Of a DNA stretch of 64,000 nt, positions 24,215 through 37,049 are shown piece by piece. Numbering within the stretch: position 1 is the first letter of the stretch; each line of letters begins with the position of its first letter. The position numbers and the translations under genes were made by a program. Below the pieces are notes generated by a model. That model saw only the letters and a list, made by a program, of their open reading frames with translations, was not told where the DNA came from and ran no database searches. Source of the DNA: Paracentrotus lividus (lineage: Eukaryota; Echinodermata; Echinoidea; Camarodonta; Echinidae); the NCBI GenBank assembly GCA_940671915.1, contig CALNVZ010002100.1, positions 70,010,790 through 70,074,789 of the forward strand, given 5' to 3'.

Positions 24215-25467
24215 GGCGAGCACATCTCTCTATTTTGTTTATGGTGATCTGGTTGTAGTAAACTGACGGGGAAACAAATCTCATCATCGTTTCAGTGCGT
24301 ATCCTGATAGATCCGGACAAATAATCTCCATAGACATTAAGTTTCCTGACATCTATTCTACATAAATTCTCACACAATTACCTGGGAGCTATCGACGGGG
24401 TGTGGCGTTAAATGCAAGGGCATTGGGCCAAGGGGGCAAATTGCCCCCTCAATTTTTATTTTTTTCCAATTAAAGTTCTGATTCAACATCATTTTGTTCA
24501 ATTTCATTTTTTTTTAAAGTATGAAAATAATGTTCGAGGACACTGTAGACATAAAGCCATATAGTGGGTTAAGTGGGTTTTGCACCCATTGAATTTACAT
24601 CATTGTTAATATCACATTTTCTGGTTGCCCCCCCCCCCCCTCCTTCCCCATTTTCCAATCTTGCATCGACTCAAAATTCAATTACTGGGTCGAAATACAA
24701 ACGGTTCGCAGTGGTCAATAGCCTCTATCACCTCCGTTTTGTCTTTTCTCCTCTCGATCATACTTCATACCGTTGTATCCATATTATCCTCTTGCCTTCC
24801 TGTTACAAATAAACAAAAGTCTTCAATTTCATACGGATCTAATTAAAATACAACTCTATATTGGTGCCAAATCAGAAATTCCCGAATGATCCAATCCTTC
24901 TGTTTAGAGTCCCAATGGTATCTGAATAAGTAGCATTTAATTGAGCGATATCTGCTGTTAACCCTCCTCTCTGTTATATTCAGTGGATTTCCTTTCACAT
25001 TTTCGTCGCAATTCCGATTAATATTTGAAGCGACACTAAGGGATTTACAGTGATGCAGATTCATGGGGTTTCTATTCCCAAAATGCTTCTAGGTTGATTC
25101 CTTTGCAAAATGTGTTTTAAATCCACAGATGAGATTTTTTATTTAGGGAATTTCCCAAAAACTGTCACAAAAAAAGTTCAATATACCGCACTATTTAAAA
25201 CAAATTGGGTATACAGTAGAGCCGTCCAATTCTCTCAACCCTCCTTCCCAATGGGGTTTTGCAATGAGGCGTTATTTATTTCTTGTTCAGAATTACACTT
25301 TCCAGTCTAATTTCTCCATCACAAAATGCGATATTAAAAAAAAAATCTAATTTATTTAAAATTCGAATTTGACGATACACGAAGTTAATGATAGACTATG
25401 CATCTTCAAGTTCTAGATGTAGAGAATTTTCCGGAAACAGAAGGTTCTCACACAATGCATGTCTATG
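24215..25467. other. Intergenic, no gene seen
   Basis: Holds G/C runs near 24450 (GGGGGCAAATTGCCCCC, a short perfect inverted repeat) and 24628. Nothing else is recognised. Confidence 0.4.
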
Positions 25468-25578
25468 GGTCAGTCACACTGTGGGGTCTGATTAGCCTAC
25501 ACACCGACAATAGAAGGGGAAATGGTCCTCGGTCGAACGGACCATAGATAGGGTGTCACCTTGGTGTGTGACTGAGGG
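25468..25578. repeat. Short foldback element
   Basis: GGTCAGTCACACTG at the left pairs with GGTGTGTGACTGAGG at the right. It is about 110 bp with a GC-richer core, consistent with a small MITE. Confidence 0.5.
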
Positions 25579-26925
25579 TAACATCATCGGTCACAATTTT
25601 TTAAACATTTGATTACTTGACCCAGAACCCTTTCTGAGTCCAATGAATATGTATTAATTCCTCTCCCTAATATCTACACCTCAGGGTAATTCTGATTATT
25701 GGGTCAATGTTCGCCGAGCTTTCGAATAAGATCACCGGATGTTTTACACCATTATATATTCATGTCTTTGTTAATATATAGCATTATACCAAGAAAACGT
25801 AAATTATCTTCACCCACATCTGTGTCCTTTCTCTGAAATATCAAAAGACAAACAACGGAAATATTAAACCACAAACAATGCTAAGGTTTCTTGTGATCAT
25901 TATCCTGTATACACAGGGTTCTTAAGGCGGAAATTCTTCATTCGGAAGCTCATACTTCCGAATATCATTTTGTTTGTTTGTTTGTTGTTGTTGTTGTTGT
26001 TGTTTTTTTTTTTGGGGGGGGGGGAGGGCACTTCCGCTCCATGTAGATGTTATGTTAGATGCCGTAGGTCTAGAATGGCACACTTTTAAAGAGAACGGTC
26101 ACAATATTCGTGTCTTTGTAAAAGATATTAGTCCGAATAACCCAATTCTTAATCCATTTGGGCCATACCACCGAAAATGTGGTCCCAGTATAGCTTCCTT
26201 CTGTCCATTTTCTTGTTGTTTGTATGTCTTTTTTAGGAGTATTTTGTAGTAAATCCATATATTGAGTAATCGATTTGGAGAGTCAAATAAATGAAATAAA
26301 AGATATCTTGCATACATGGTGTGGGTTTGTTTTTAATACGTTAATTTGAAGTTATGAAACCATATTAAGGTGGACAGTGATTAAAAATTTTCACTCTAAA
26401 AATATCGCCATAATGTTGTATGGCCCAACTGGCTCGGAATGTGGCCCCAATGAGCCCAGAATTGAGTTATTTCGACCCTTTACCTTTTGAGAGAGCTGAC
26501 ATGAACCTTCGGACTTCCAACTAAATCATGAACCTACGTAGTCATGGTAGTAGGCCTACGTGAAATTCATATTAAACCCAAACCAACCAAAATTTGATCG
26601 AACATTTATAATCCGCATGCGGTTAATCATTCATACTTCCCAATATAGAAGTGATAGGTTGAAGAGCAAGGGATGAATGTAAAAATGAAAGGACTTGACA
26701 ATTTAGATTACAGGTTATATTTGGAAAAAATTGTAAGGCTTTAATTTCGATTCAGTTCGATATCTATAGTTACATAAAAATTTTATTATTAGACTGGTCA
26801 TGCTTCAACGATATGTGAACAATATTTTTTCCCTCCATTAAATAATAGGGGAGACCGGGGATGGAAGTTACAAAATTCACATTTTTACAGAAGTAAGTCG
26901 AGAGTGAGAAACAAAGTGAATAGAA

Positions 26926-27009
26926 AGAGTGAAAGAGAGAGAGAGGAGAGATGAGAGAGAGAGAGGGAAGAGAGGGAGAGAGAGAGAGAGAGACAGAGAG
27001 GGAGAGAGG

Positions 27010-27058
<49 letters not shown>

Positions 27059-27129
27059 AGAGAGAGAAAGAGAGAGAGAGAGAGAGGGAGAGAGAGAGAG
27101 ACAGAGAGGAGAGGGGAGGGGGGGGGAGG
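26926..27129 (+). repeat. (GA)n array with G-rich end
   Basis: Roughly 200 bp of GA/GGA repeats on the plus strand ending in a G run at about 27118-27127. Long frames of Arg-Glu (plus) and Ser-Leu (minus) across it are composition artefacts. A linked module at about 27140-27235 is shared with other GA/CT arrays. Confidence 0.9.
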
Positions 27130-27689
27130 AGGATGTTGGAATGGTGTGGGAGGAAAAAATGAAATGTTTGTAAATTTATTCAATTCCATACAATTAATTT
27201 CATATTCGTCTATAGTAGATGTTAACTTAGTAAAGAAATCAATGGAAATAAATCGAAAGTTACAGACAGAGAGAAAGAGAGAGAGTGATTCAAATCGAAA
27301 AGTTGCCTTAGATAGTTCAGTTCAGTTCGGATCACACAGGACCATGGAGTAATAGTTCCAGAGAGAGAGAAAAAGAGAGATCCAATATGGCGTATATACG
27401 ATGTATAAATTAGGTTTATGTTTGTAATATCAGCTACTCTGTTAGGATCATTTACACCATAGTTAGGCCCAGCTGATCAAACTCACACACACACACGTTG
27501 GGAGAATCCAAAATAAATCCGGCTGAACATTTTCAACGCTGGATAGTTGGATTTGATTAGAGCCCGTTGTAACGAAGAATCATTAAAATAACTGTCCGAA
27601 GCTTCGATTGTCCGAACAAGTAATTTCTCTATACCTGGATGTTCGTTTGTCCGAAAATGAAACAAGGTGAATTCCCTCTCCCGAACATT

Positions 27690-27905
27690 TGATGCATTAG
27701 TACGAAGGTTCATTCGGACGAACGAACCTTCGGGACAACGAACCCTATTTCAGTTTCGGACCAATGAACCCTCGGACCAATGAACCTTCGGAACAACGAA
27801 CCCTACATCATTTTCGGACGAATGAACCCTATTTCATATTCGGACAAATGAACCTTATGAACATCGTACCTTCAGATAAATGAACCTTAGGAACAACGAG
27901 CTGCA
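27690..27905. repeat. Degenerate tandem repeat of TTCGGA/GAACC units
   Basis: Repeating phrases such as ACCAATGAACCTTCGG, AACAACGAACCCTA and TTCATATTCGGACAAATG recur every 20-45 bp, with inverted TTCGGA and TCCGAA in the flanking 27590-27690 stretch. It may be the inside of a foldback element. Confidence 0.6.
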
Positions 27906-30847
27906 TAAGATGTAACATTGACAGACGGACGTTTACTTTCTGTCATTATGTTAGGATAATGTAATCACTGTAGGAGACAACAAATATAACGAATGTGTAT
28001 AGGTGGTGGAGAAAGCATTTGAGGTAATAGGTGTTGGATGAAATATAGTCATCCATGCTTGTCCTATCTGTAATAACATCATCAATAACAAGTGTTCAAC
28101 TCACCACGCATCTATTATTGAGTGGTGACATTAATCGTAATTCCATTTCTATCCTGTCACAGGGTGTGTGCGTTAGCTACAGGGTATTAGGATATACAAA
28201 ATGAAGAATGGAATGCAAAATAAATTTATGATTTACTGTCTGTCTTCTTTACATTCGGTTGATGTAGGTTACATAAAAGCAAATATTTATAAATACAAGT
28301 CATTTAAAATAACGACACCAATGAATAATAGACATACATTATAGTACGCAGAGATACTGTATTATGAATTTAAGCAAATCAGTTCTTGTGTTTTGTTTTG
28401 GATAATAGTTTTCACAATTTGAAGGAAAAAAGAAGATAACACTTCTACCGTAGATATGAAACTATTTAATTTTTTATTTTATTTTTTTTAAATAAAACTT
28501 GTTCATACATGAGGTGCGATCAACATCAGAATCCTGTAGACTATCACCGTCATCTTTATTACCGTCGTAATATAATTCAAATAATGACATCAATCAAACC
28601 AACGATCTACTGGAGATGTAAAACCATTTTTATTCACCACTTAGATGGTTTGAAACACAAACAAAAAGTCTTCATTAAACATTTTTTTTAAGGTCTAAGC
28701 CTACATTATAACAATAAAAAAATAGCTTTAAAAACAAAGCAGTTATATATTATCAGAAAACAGCGCATACCTGGGTACATAGGTATGCTATGGAGGGGAA
28801 ATCATCACTCTTTCATTAAGCATGCAATGATTACTAAGGAATGGAATTTTCAGGGGTTTCTCTCGATACATTATTGCATTGCACTGGCAGTATGTAGGGC
28901 CCACACAGCTCAGATTTTTGCACGCCTCCAGGAAGTTTCTCAATTCAAGACCCCCTCAAAAAAAATCTATCCGGGAAGAAAGACAAAAATGAAAGACACA
29001 TTAAAAAGAAAAGAAGAAAAATTGTTAGAAAATAAGAGAATCATGGAAATTTGAAAATTCTCATTTTACAGTATATAGGGATCTTCAAATTAGCAAATTT
29101 AATAAACAAATAGAACGATCAATCATTTGATCTTCTTATTCTTTTAAATTCATGCTTGTTTTTAGCCTATAGCCTTAGATTAGATTCAATGTTTAGATGC
29201 CGTTTCATTGTTTCCTCTTCCCCTCATATTTCACATTATATAGGCCTTGTTTAAGTCATCCATTAAACAATGGAGTAATAAACACATCGATAAACATCAC
29301 TTCAAAATTTTATGCATTTCATGGAACAATGTTAAAGGATAAAGTATATAGAAATCTCAAATAAAATGAATCTCAGTCTCAGCGAGAATGATTTATTTAT
29401 GTTCCGTTTTGAAATATGGTGTGCTTGTATGTTATCACATGTTTATTTAATGATTTCTCTCTTTCTTTATTATATAATTACATACTATTTATACGCTTGC
29501 TGAAGGCGATTTAATATTCGTGATCGAATCTATTTACGTTAGACCCTTCCGGCAAGAAAGATACTGAACTTATTAATAATAAACTGCCTCTCCCTCCGAT
29601 TCCACCTTTTGATAGCCTATTTAGTGCAGATTTCTCTTGAGACAACAATTGGTACAGAAGCTTTTTTAAAAAAAAAGGGGGGGGGGAATCGATTCAAAAG
29701 AGTATTTAATAATTTAGTTACAACATAATCAGTTACAAACACACATTCAAAACGCCAAAGATAATTAACGACACATGAGTATTTAGGTTTAAACCGTAAT
29801 TATATTCTATCAGTCATGATACATTTACAATTTTTCCTTTAAAAGCCCCCGGCTATGAATTCATGAACATGCCACTATAATTTAGTATTAGGAAATATAT
29901 ATTTTCTTGTGGAAGAGGAGATTAAGAAAAATTCGGTTTGAATGATTGTTTTCGTCTGAAAAAGCAAAAAAGTTTACCCATTTACCATGTTTTTGCGGTT
30001 TATACAAAATCCAGACCAACCAATAAAAGATTTAACAAATGCACAGTTCAACAAAAGTGGAACACGTTACTTTGCAAGACTGCTTTTCAATAAAATTTCG
30101 GGTCTGGAATACTAAGTTTCTGAGGACTGTTATGCTCTTTACATTAGACACCACGTCTTTCAGTTTATAAGACACTTATTTTGTTGAAAATCCAGTTGCT
30201 GCCAAATCAGTTTACCAAAATCTTCCACAGTTCATCAAAAGGCTAATGATACTGTGTTCTTCATTACAAAATATGATACACATTGTTTGGTGGAGATTAA
30301 GAAGTACATGGTGTGATCTTTCCTCCAAGGTATGATGATGTTGAAAACAGAAAATGTTGTTTTCTTCAAAAACTTATTACGTGTTTGTTCTATGATTATT
30401 ATGGATACACATGAAAAGTATACAGTACCACAAGGCCACTAGCCTTCCAACAATGATGAAAAGAAAAATACACATATGGGTCTTTTCCAAGAATTGTCGC
30501 GAGATTTCATATTTGGTGTCTTCAGAAGATTATAAAGTAGCCAAGAAGTTGCCAAAGTAATTGCTCTCATTTTTCTCGAATATACCTTAAGGCATTCCTT
30601 CACAGAATTGAAATTAGACAAGGTTTTTGCCCCCATGTTCTATATCAAAATAGTGGAGTCGCCCACGCATTATCATATAGAATATCCAGCCTAGAGCACA
30701 TGCTGCAGAGAACTTAATCCGAAAATATGTTGTTCAATGTCATTTCTTGGATATTGGTAAAAACAAGCACAAATCAATTACGAATTTTCCCCAAATTACC
30801 AATTACTATACGAATATTAGAAAACGAGCAAAGAAATGTGATTACAT
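27906..30847. other. Intergenic, no gene seen
   Basis: AT-rich sequence with short A and G runs (29668-29687). No splice-flanked coding stretch or paired ends were found by eye. Confidence 0.4.
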
Positions 30848-30914
30848 CGGGATTCGAAACCGAGACCTCCTGATTGTTAGACAGGTGCTCTACCAACTGA
30901 GCTATGACAAGCCC
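30848..30914 (-). pseudogene. tRNA-like sequence (Val-AAC-like), probably SINE head or tRNA relic
   Basis: The minus strand reads TAGCTCAGTTGGTAGAGCA (D arm, A box), then CTGTCTAACAATCAGG (anticodon arm with AAC in the loop) and CGGTTTCGAATCCCG (T arm, B box). The acceptor ends do not pair, three extra bases sit before the D arm, and both the anticodon and T stems have a mismatch. It is therefore not a working tRNA gene. Confidence 0.6.
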
Positions 30915-31572
30915 TTATGTCGATGTCCATCTAGGAGAAACCATTAGCTTTCAATGCTCGCTTAATGAGAAGCTATAGAACCTGATGGAATCCCATTTTC
31001 TTTGCTCATTTTTTCATAACATATACATTTCTGGTCGTTTTCACTCCATGCAGTCCATTTCTGTCGTTTCAAAATTGTTTTGGCACTAGTATTATTTCTT
31101 CCAATGACCTGGACCGGACATTAGGGCTATCCCATAATGACTCCGAGCCTAGTTCAAATACCTGTTAAATCCTCCCCATCCTCAAATCCATTCTGAAATA
31201 ATATACAAAGTTCGATGAGAGGTCAGTAGAGACAGGTCTGGTCATCACATAAGGTCTGATGGAAACACATCGATGTGTTTTGTCTAATAACACCTAGAGC
31301 GTTTTTTCTGGTTTGGGGGGTTCATCAAGTGAAACTATCTTTCATCATCCACACACCTTGAATATTAAAACATGAGCGTAAATCATTGTGAACACGTGAC
31401 ATAACCATCACAATCTATTAATAGCACGAGGAATCTTATATCGAGGTTCCAGGTATGTTATCATGGTTATTGAGATGACGCGTGCAGGTGGTGGAACCGT
31501 GTTAAGAGTAAAAGCTTGAAATACCTTACATTGCTTTGCTTCAAACCTTTCTGGACCACTTTATTATTGCAG

Positions 31573-31735
31573 ACATCACCCCTCCGGGAATTCATGGAAG
31601 CTTGATGAGTGTTTCCGAGAAGCGTTGATTGATAATCCATACTACGTCCCGAGCATCAATGGCAAATCCTATCCCCCCACAACTATCAAACTGTTTGGAA
31701 AAAACAAAAAACGGATTATCACCATACCTTGCTAA
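31573..31735 (+). CDS. Possible 3'-terminal coding exon of an unknown gene
   Basis: After an acceptor (TTTATTATTGCAG ending 31572), one base and then 53 open codons run to TAA at 31733-31735. The peptide (HHPSGNSWKLDECFREAL, then IDNPYYVPSINGKSYPPTT and IKLFGKNKKRIITIPC) has mixed, protein-like composition and lies in a GC-richer island. An upstream exon leaving two bases would be needed; none was found. An open run of this length is not rare by chance, so this is a lead only. I do not recognise a family. Confidence 0.3.
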
Positions 31736-32675
31736 TTCATTAGGAATTGCATGTTATAGCAGACCTATATTTATTAGATATTGAGCTGCAAATCGCTGAA
31801 AACAAAGTGTCAATTTTCATCCTCTCGTTATTAGTGACAGAAACATCTTTTTATTTATATTTTTTAATGTAGATCTAGACTAAGTGTTTATTTATTTTGA
31901 TGAGAACGGGACTCCAACTGCTCTCTGAGGAGGTTGTTGCACCCTTAATTTTCCATTTACAAGAAAACAAATATGAAGAGTGTTGTTTTTGTCAGGTGCA
32001 ATTATACCAGACAACTCTGGAATCTAAATGGTTAACAGACTAGTCAGTATTGCACATTTTCTGGTTGCAAGGAACTAACTAACCCTAATTTCAACTCTCG
32101 ACACCAACTTGTCAGATACATTTTTAGTTTGTACTCCTTTTTCACCTGTAGTTCGTATTTGTTCTGTAGGGTGATGCACTTAATTGTGCACCATAAATGG
32201 TACAAGTGGGAAACCTTTTTTTTTCATAGCATTAATCATAACCTAGTAGTATTTGGTATTTGCAAAAAGCAGGAAAACAGACTTTTCTTTACAATTTGTG
32301 CATCTCATTTGGTGCTAGATCTTGAGTTATGATTATTTTTCTAAATGCATGCCATGTCTATGGCTTTGCGTATAGGCATAAAATTTTAGCATAAACTTTG
32401 TTTTACAAAAGCAAATTATCAAGTGTATCAGCAAAAAAGTCTTTTGGCTTTAATTTGCTACCACATGCAGACATCGATTAAAAAGATGTCATAACGTACA
32501 TTTTTTCCTCCGCTCGTACCACCTTTTTAAAAACACAGTCTGCAGATAAAATACGGGAGAGATTTTTCACAAAAATGGCCGTAAAACAAAAACGATTTAT
32601 TTCAAGACACAATAAACAATCAGCTTGATTGTATATCTGTATGCTAAAAAATAATCTTCAACAAGACCATGACAA

Positions 32676-33490
32676 GTGTTCCAACTAACCCCACACACGG
32701 GGTTAGTTGGAGCAAGGTATGGGGTAAGTTGAAACATTGTGCATGGTATCTTTAAAATTATATTTAAACTACGTACAACATTATTGCATGGGTTCAGCTA
32801 ACTTGCTTTATTTATTCCAATTAAAATATTACAGATTGGTGTTCATTTTTTTTTACTTCATGTTTTATTACACTTGATAGCATCCACTCACATACAGATA
32901 TTCTGAAGTCCTGTGAAGTAGCATTCTGCAATATATTTTGTTTAAACCAAACTAAAATTGTCCAATGTGCACTAATATACATGTTTAGGAATATTTCGGA
33001 ACACTTCATTGAATTATATGATTTTTATTTTTTTTATTCAGCTGAAACCTATTTACTTAGTACATGCAGATCTGAGTACATGTTCCAGCTAACCCCGTTC
33101 AAAATTTTCCAACTAACCCCAGAGGCCCATTTGACATTTGTAAGGTTACAGCACAAAATAGGGACAACAACATGCCATATATTTAACCTTGTTTTGATGC
33201 TTGGTATAACTGTTTGTTATACTAAAAAACTGGTCAACTTAATTTATGATCTTCTCTGGGATAATAAAACATTTGTTACATTGACAAAATTTACTCAGAA
33301 GGTGAAAAAAACAAACATTGCTCTCTAACTTTACGAGGCTTAAATCATGTGTGCTGTCTAAAATGTGGTGGATGGCAGTTGCTAATAGCAACAACTTGAG
33401 GGTAGATTTGCATAAATATATTTATAGCCGTTAAAGAAAATTAGAATGTTTCAACTAACCCCGTGTTCCAACTAACCCCACTCTCCCCTA
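32676..33490. mobile_element. Inverted-repeat element with CAACTAACCCC motifs at both ends
   Basis: The left end (about 32676-32738) has CCAACTAACCCC, then CGGGGTTAGTTGG and GGGGTAAGTTGAAACA. The right end (33448-33490) reads TGTTTCAACTAACCCCGTG followed by TTCCAACTAACCCCACTC. Two further motif copies lie at about 33085-33120. The ends are inverted copies and each holds iterated motifs. It is about 815 bp with no transposase, and the open frame at 32981-33328 is probably noncoding. Confidence 0.55.
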
Positions 33491-36389
33491 CATACTGCCC
33501 TCATTTTGTTTCATTGAATGTGCTGGTGTCAATGCACTTGTACTGGGAACATTGCTGCTTCCACGTGGAACTTTTTGGTATGAAGTTTGAGCTAATTTTG
33601 TAGAGTTTGGAGGCATTCCTCAAAGTGTGCTTTAACTTCCGTCTGTCTCATTCGCTTAAGAAATATTAAAGAGGCATGAGTCCCGAAATAACAATTGTCA
33701 TGGCAACCTCGACTCAAGCCTCGTGCTCATAAAGTTTCTCGCCTCCTTTCTTCCATGATTTATATTATAAGATTATTTTGTATTATGTATTTTGAAAAGG
33801 AAATAAATGTTACTTGAAATGCAGAGGACTGAATAGCGTCCATGTTTTTTCAATCGTGATTCCTAATAAAGTTTGAAGCAATTCATCTACTGTCAAAGAA
33901 CTCTTGATGAACTTGGGAGCCAATAAAACTTTTAAATAAACAATCAATACCATAAAAGATTTATTTTTCACTTTGTGCAGATCAAACCGGTTATGAAAGT
34001 GAAAGCAGGGCGGTCGCAAACTTTTTTCTCAGACATTTCGAATTACCTACTTCTTATCTACGTACTAAGAAATTAACAATATTGTCCCAAATAAATCGAT
34101 TTATTCTAAATACGAAGAAAGTAAAACGAAAAATCCAGTGAAATCTCACCCAAGGCTACATTAGAAATTGTTAAGATGTTCTAGATTAAATGCTAATCTC
34201 CTTCATGGGAATTTCTATGACCAATTTAATGATCTGCGTATACAAAGGTTATCGTGAACGTAAAAGAGAGAAATCCAACAAATTATTAAAGCTTAATCCT
34301 CTCTACCGCATCACGATTTACAGCCATATATCATCTACGTCATCATGACGTCAATTGCGTAAAAGTCGAGTTTTATCCACTTGCAGTTCTACTTTTTTTT
34401 TTCCCAAAAGCGAAAGTCTGAAAATAGTTGTCCAAATGCGGACTCATTTTTAGTGCTTTAAGTAGTTCTTTGAAGTTTCTTGGTAGTGATGAAACAGAGA
34501 TGAGAGATGCAATTAGATAATAAGATATTCACACTTTTGAATAGATAGTTTGAAGTAGAAACGGAAAAGCGCAAATAGATTTTAGGTATTATTTTGTTAC
34601 GTATATTTCCTGTTTCCGTTTTCGAGGGGGAGGGGTGGTAATGACATCCCCTGGGTGGAGGGTGGTAAATCGAGGGTTGATGCCACAGTGAAATAAGCAC
34701 TGAGATGTGCGGTGTCACCACCCGTGGTGTCACCAATACATTATCCATTGGCACTGTAAAATGAGTCTAACTAATGTACTTGGCTAAAAAAATTACCACC
34801 AAAAAAATTATGATACGATGGTGAACAACAAAGGCGGAAAGACAATATAAATTTTGAATGTTGCATTTATCATTCTAAACCATTCGGGGATGGGCAAAGA
34901 GTCATTATTTAAAGAGATCAAAATTCAAATAGCAAATCATACGAATGAAGAAGATCGTGTTTCATGATTGACAGCTGGTATTGGGATCATGACATAAGTT
35001 TCCTCAGTAAAGTAGTGGCGACCAAATACAGGACACTAACCCGCATACAGTATACGCAGTTCTGATTTATATTTCCTTAATCATTCTGTTATGAATATAA
35101 CGTTTCTTTAAATAGTCTGCATCTTTGATATTTGATACCGTGTCTTATTTCTGAGATGGGATTGTTTTGCGATCTAACCTAAATTATTCGGCTTTCTTAT
35201 ATTCACCTGAGGGCATAAAATGCAGTGGAAATTAATTGACACATTTTAAGCCTTGTTATTGGTCGTCTAATATCCGTCCACTATCTGTTCTATCAGCGCA
35301 GCGTTGATGTCTGTCCGGGCATGGGATCACATTTCGGAAGAGGAGCCTAAGATAAAGTCAAAATGACAAAAAGTTAGCACCGGGGGTGCATGGTTCAATT
35401 AAAATAAGTGTACTCACCGATAAACGGGGATGTGGAGATAAAAAAAATGCTTGGTATAAAATTTAGAAGGTGGTGAGATTATACTCGAGTGGAAAAATGT
35501 CGGAGAGAGGAATGACACTGGGTGGGGAAGAATGGAAGAAGCGGTGTTCTATGGCAGGGAAGGAAAAAACACGAAGAAAAGGAAGAAGAAAAAGAAGAAG
35601 GAGGAGGGAGAAGAAGGACAGTGAGTAGGAGATAATGAAGAAGAAGAAGAGGAAGTCGGCATGCAATACATTCCATTATAAAGAAAGACAGATAAAGAAA
35701 GATTAATTAAAAATACAACTGTCCAATACCTAAATATGCTAACAGGAACAAACATTAGAGGTAGAATTATATTTCAATTGCAAGCTTTCTTCGGTCTGTA
35801 ATTATCATTGTGTCGTACGATCAATATAATGGTTCCATGAGGATGAGCTTTAATTATCTTTGTTGGGAATGTTTTATGTATTCATTTTATTGATGTATTC
35901 CTTAATGTGCGTTTTCATTTTAACAAGATAGTCTAGTACTCAGGTTACGTGGATTAAAAAAGAGCCATGTGGCACTGAAACAAGTCATATTAAAGCATAA
36001 CATTACATAACAAGAATCAATGTGCAGCGCAAAATATTATAGTCATAACGATACGCCCTTTGCTCATGAGCATGAGGTGTGAAAATGGATTAGATTTATG
36101 GCCCGTCATAATAAGACGTTGATCCCATCTCATGGTTTTCTCCGAAATGTCCCGCACTTTCTCTTACCCAAAGTCATCGCTATGAAAAGTATAAGCTGTG
36201 CCAAGATTGGTGAGCATGATGATCCTTCTACGAAAAGCAATCGCGATTAGTCTGAAAGACTTGACATTTAAATCAGAGGATAAGAAAAATGTGGAAGCTA
36301 CTCATTTTCCTCTTCCAATGTCAGGGATGAGACATGGAGGTCCAGATAGGAGGAGGGAGAGGGAGGATAGGGAGATAAGGAGATAGATA
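33491..36389. other. Intergenic, no gene seen
   Basis: AT-rich. A CRE-like octamer TGACGTCA lies near 34346, and a purine-rich (GAA)n-type block at about 35575-35655. The Ser/Phe-rich frames opposite the purine block are not genes. Confidence 0.4.
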
Positions 36390-36440
36390 AAGGGAGAGAG
36401 AGAGAGATAAAGAGAGAGAGAGATAAAGAGAGAGAGAGAT

Positions 36441-36500
<60 letters not shown>
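36390..36500 (+). repeat. (GA)n array with GATAAA interruptions
   Basis: Irregular GAGAGAGATAAA units at the left, then a purer GA run to about 36495. Confidence 0.9.
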
Positions 36501-36503
<3 letters not shown>

Positions 36504-36693
36504 CAGATGATACGGAGATGGATACATAGAAGGAGCCAACTACAATGACAAAAGACACGAGATGTAAGAATCGGTCATAATAATAGCAATCATATAAAAA
36601 GGTGTTCATGATTGTGTTTGTGTACATTACATCGGTAGATCATATAGAGAATTCGGTGATAATTCCACTGTGACATTACAATTGCGGGGACCG

Positions 36694-36932
36694 TTATGCT
36701 GCAGTCACACAGACACTTACGTTTAGTTACGTCCGGTTGCGTCCAAAAATTATTTTCTTTTATGCGGATCCCCACGGATGCCTTCCCCTCATATTCAGCA
36801 GATGAAATGGTGATAATTTCAGTCATCCAATAAAACAACGGAAAACATAATAAATTATGAAATAAAAGATGAAATAAGGATTACGCAACAAAAACGTACC
36901 TAAACGTAAGTGTCTGTGTGACGGCATCATTA
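36694..36932. mobile_element. MITE family B, monomer
   Basis: TTATGCTGCAGTCACACAG at the left and CTGTGTGACGGCATCATTA at the right are inverted ends, with GTTACGTCCGGTTGCGTCC just inside. It is 239 bp and highly similar to each half of the inverted dimer at 23734-24214. Confidence 0.75.
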
Positions 36933-36936
36933 GGCC

Positions 36937-37043
36937 TGTAGAAAACAGCCGTTTGGCATTTAAAAAAAAAAAAAAAAAATTTATGGGGGGGGGGGGGTAC
37001 AAACTAAACGATACGAAAATGGCCTAAACTGCTGTTTTCTACA
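36937..37043. repeat. Short foldback element next to MITE family B
   Basis: TGTAGAAAACAGC at 36937-36949 is the exact inverted partner of GCTGTTTTCTACA at 37031-37043. A long A run and a G run fill the loop. Confidence 0.6.
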
Positions 37044-37049
37044 CGCTTT

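Noticed and set aside
25877-25925. ATG followed by a hydrophobic run (MLRFLVIIILYTQ) resembling a signal-peptide exon
   Set aside because: No convincing splice donor and a stop soon after; too short to support.
26770-27352. Long open frames of Arg/Glu or Ser/Leu over the GA array (likewise at 36298-36627, 43563-43842, 45038-45651, 48018-48248, 50824-51261, 54522-54794, 55972-56214)
   Set aside because: They exist only because GA/CT repeats lack stops; there are no domains and no splice context.
30848-30914. A functional tRNA-Val gene on the minus strand
   Set aside because: The acceptor ends do not pair, extra bases precede the D arm, and two stems have mismatches.
32981-33328. Open frame of 115 codons
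   Set aside because: It lies inside a non-autonomous inverted-repeat element, has biased AT-driven composition and contains the element's CAACTAACCCC motif.
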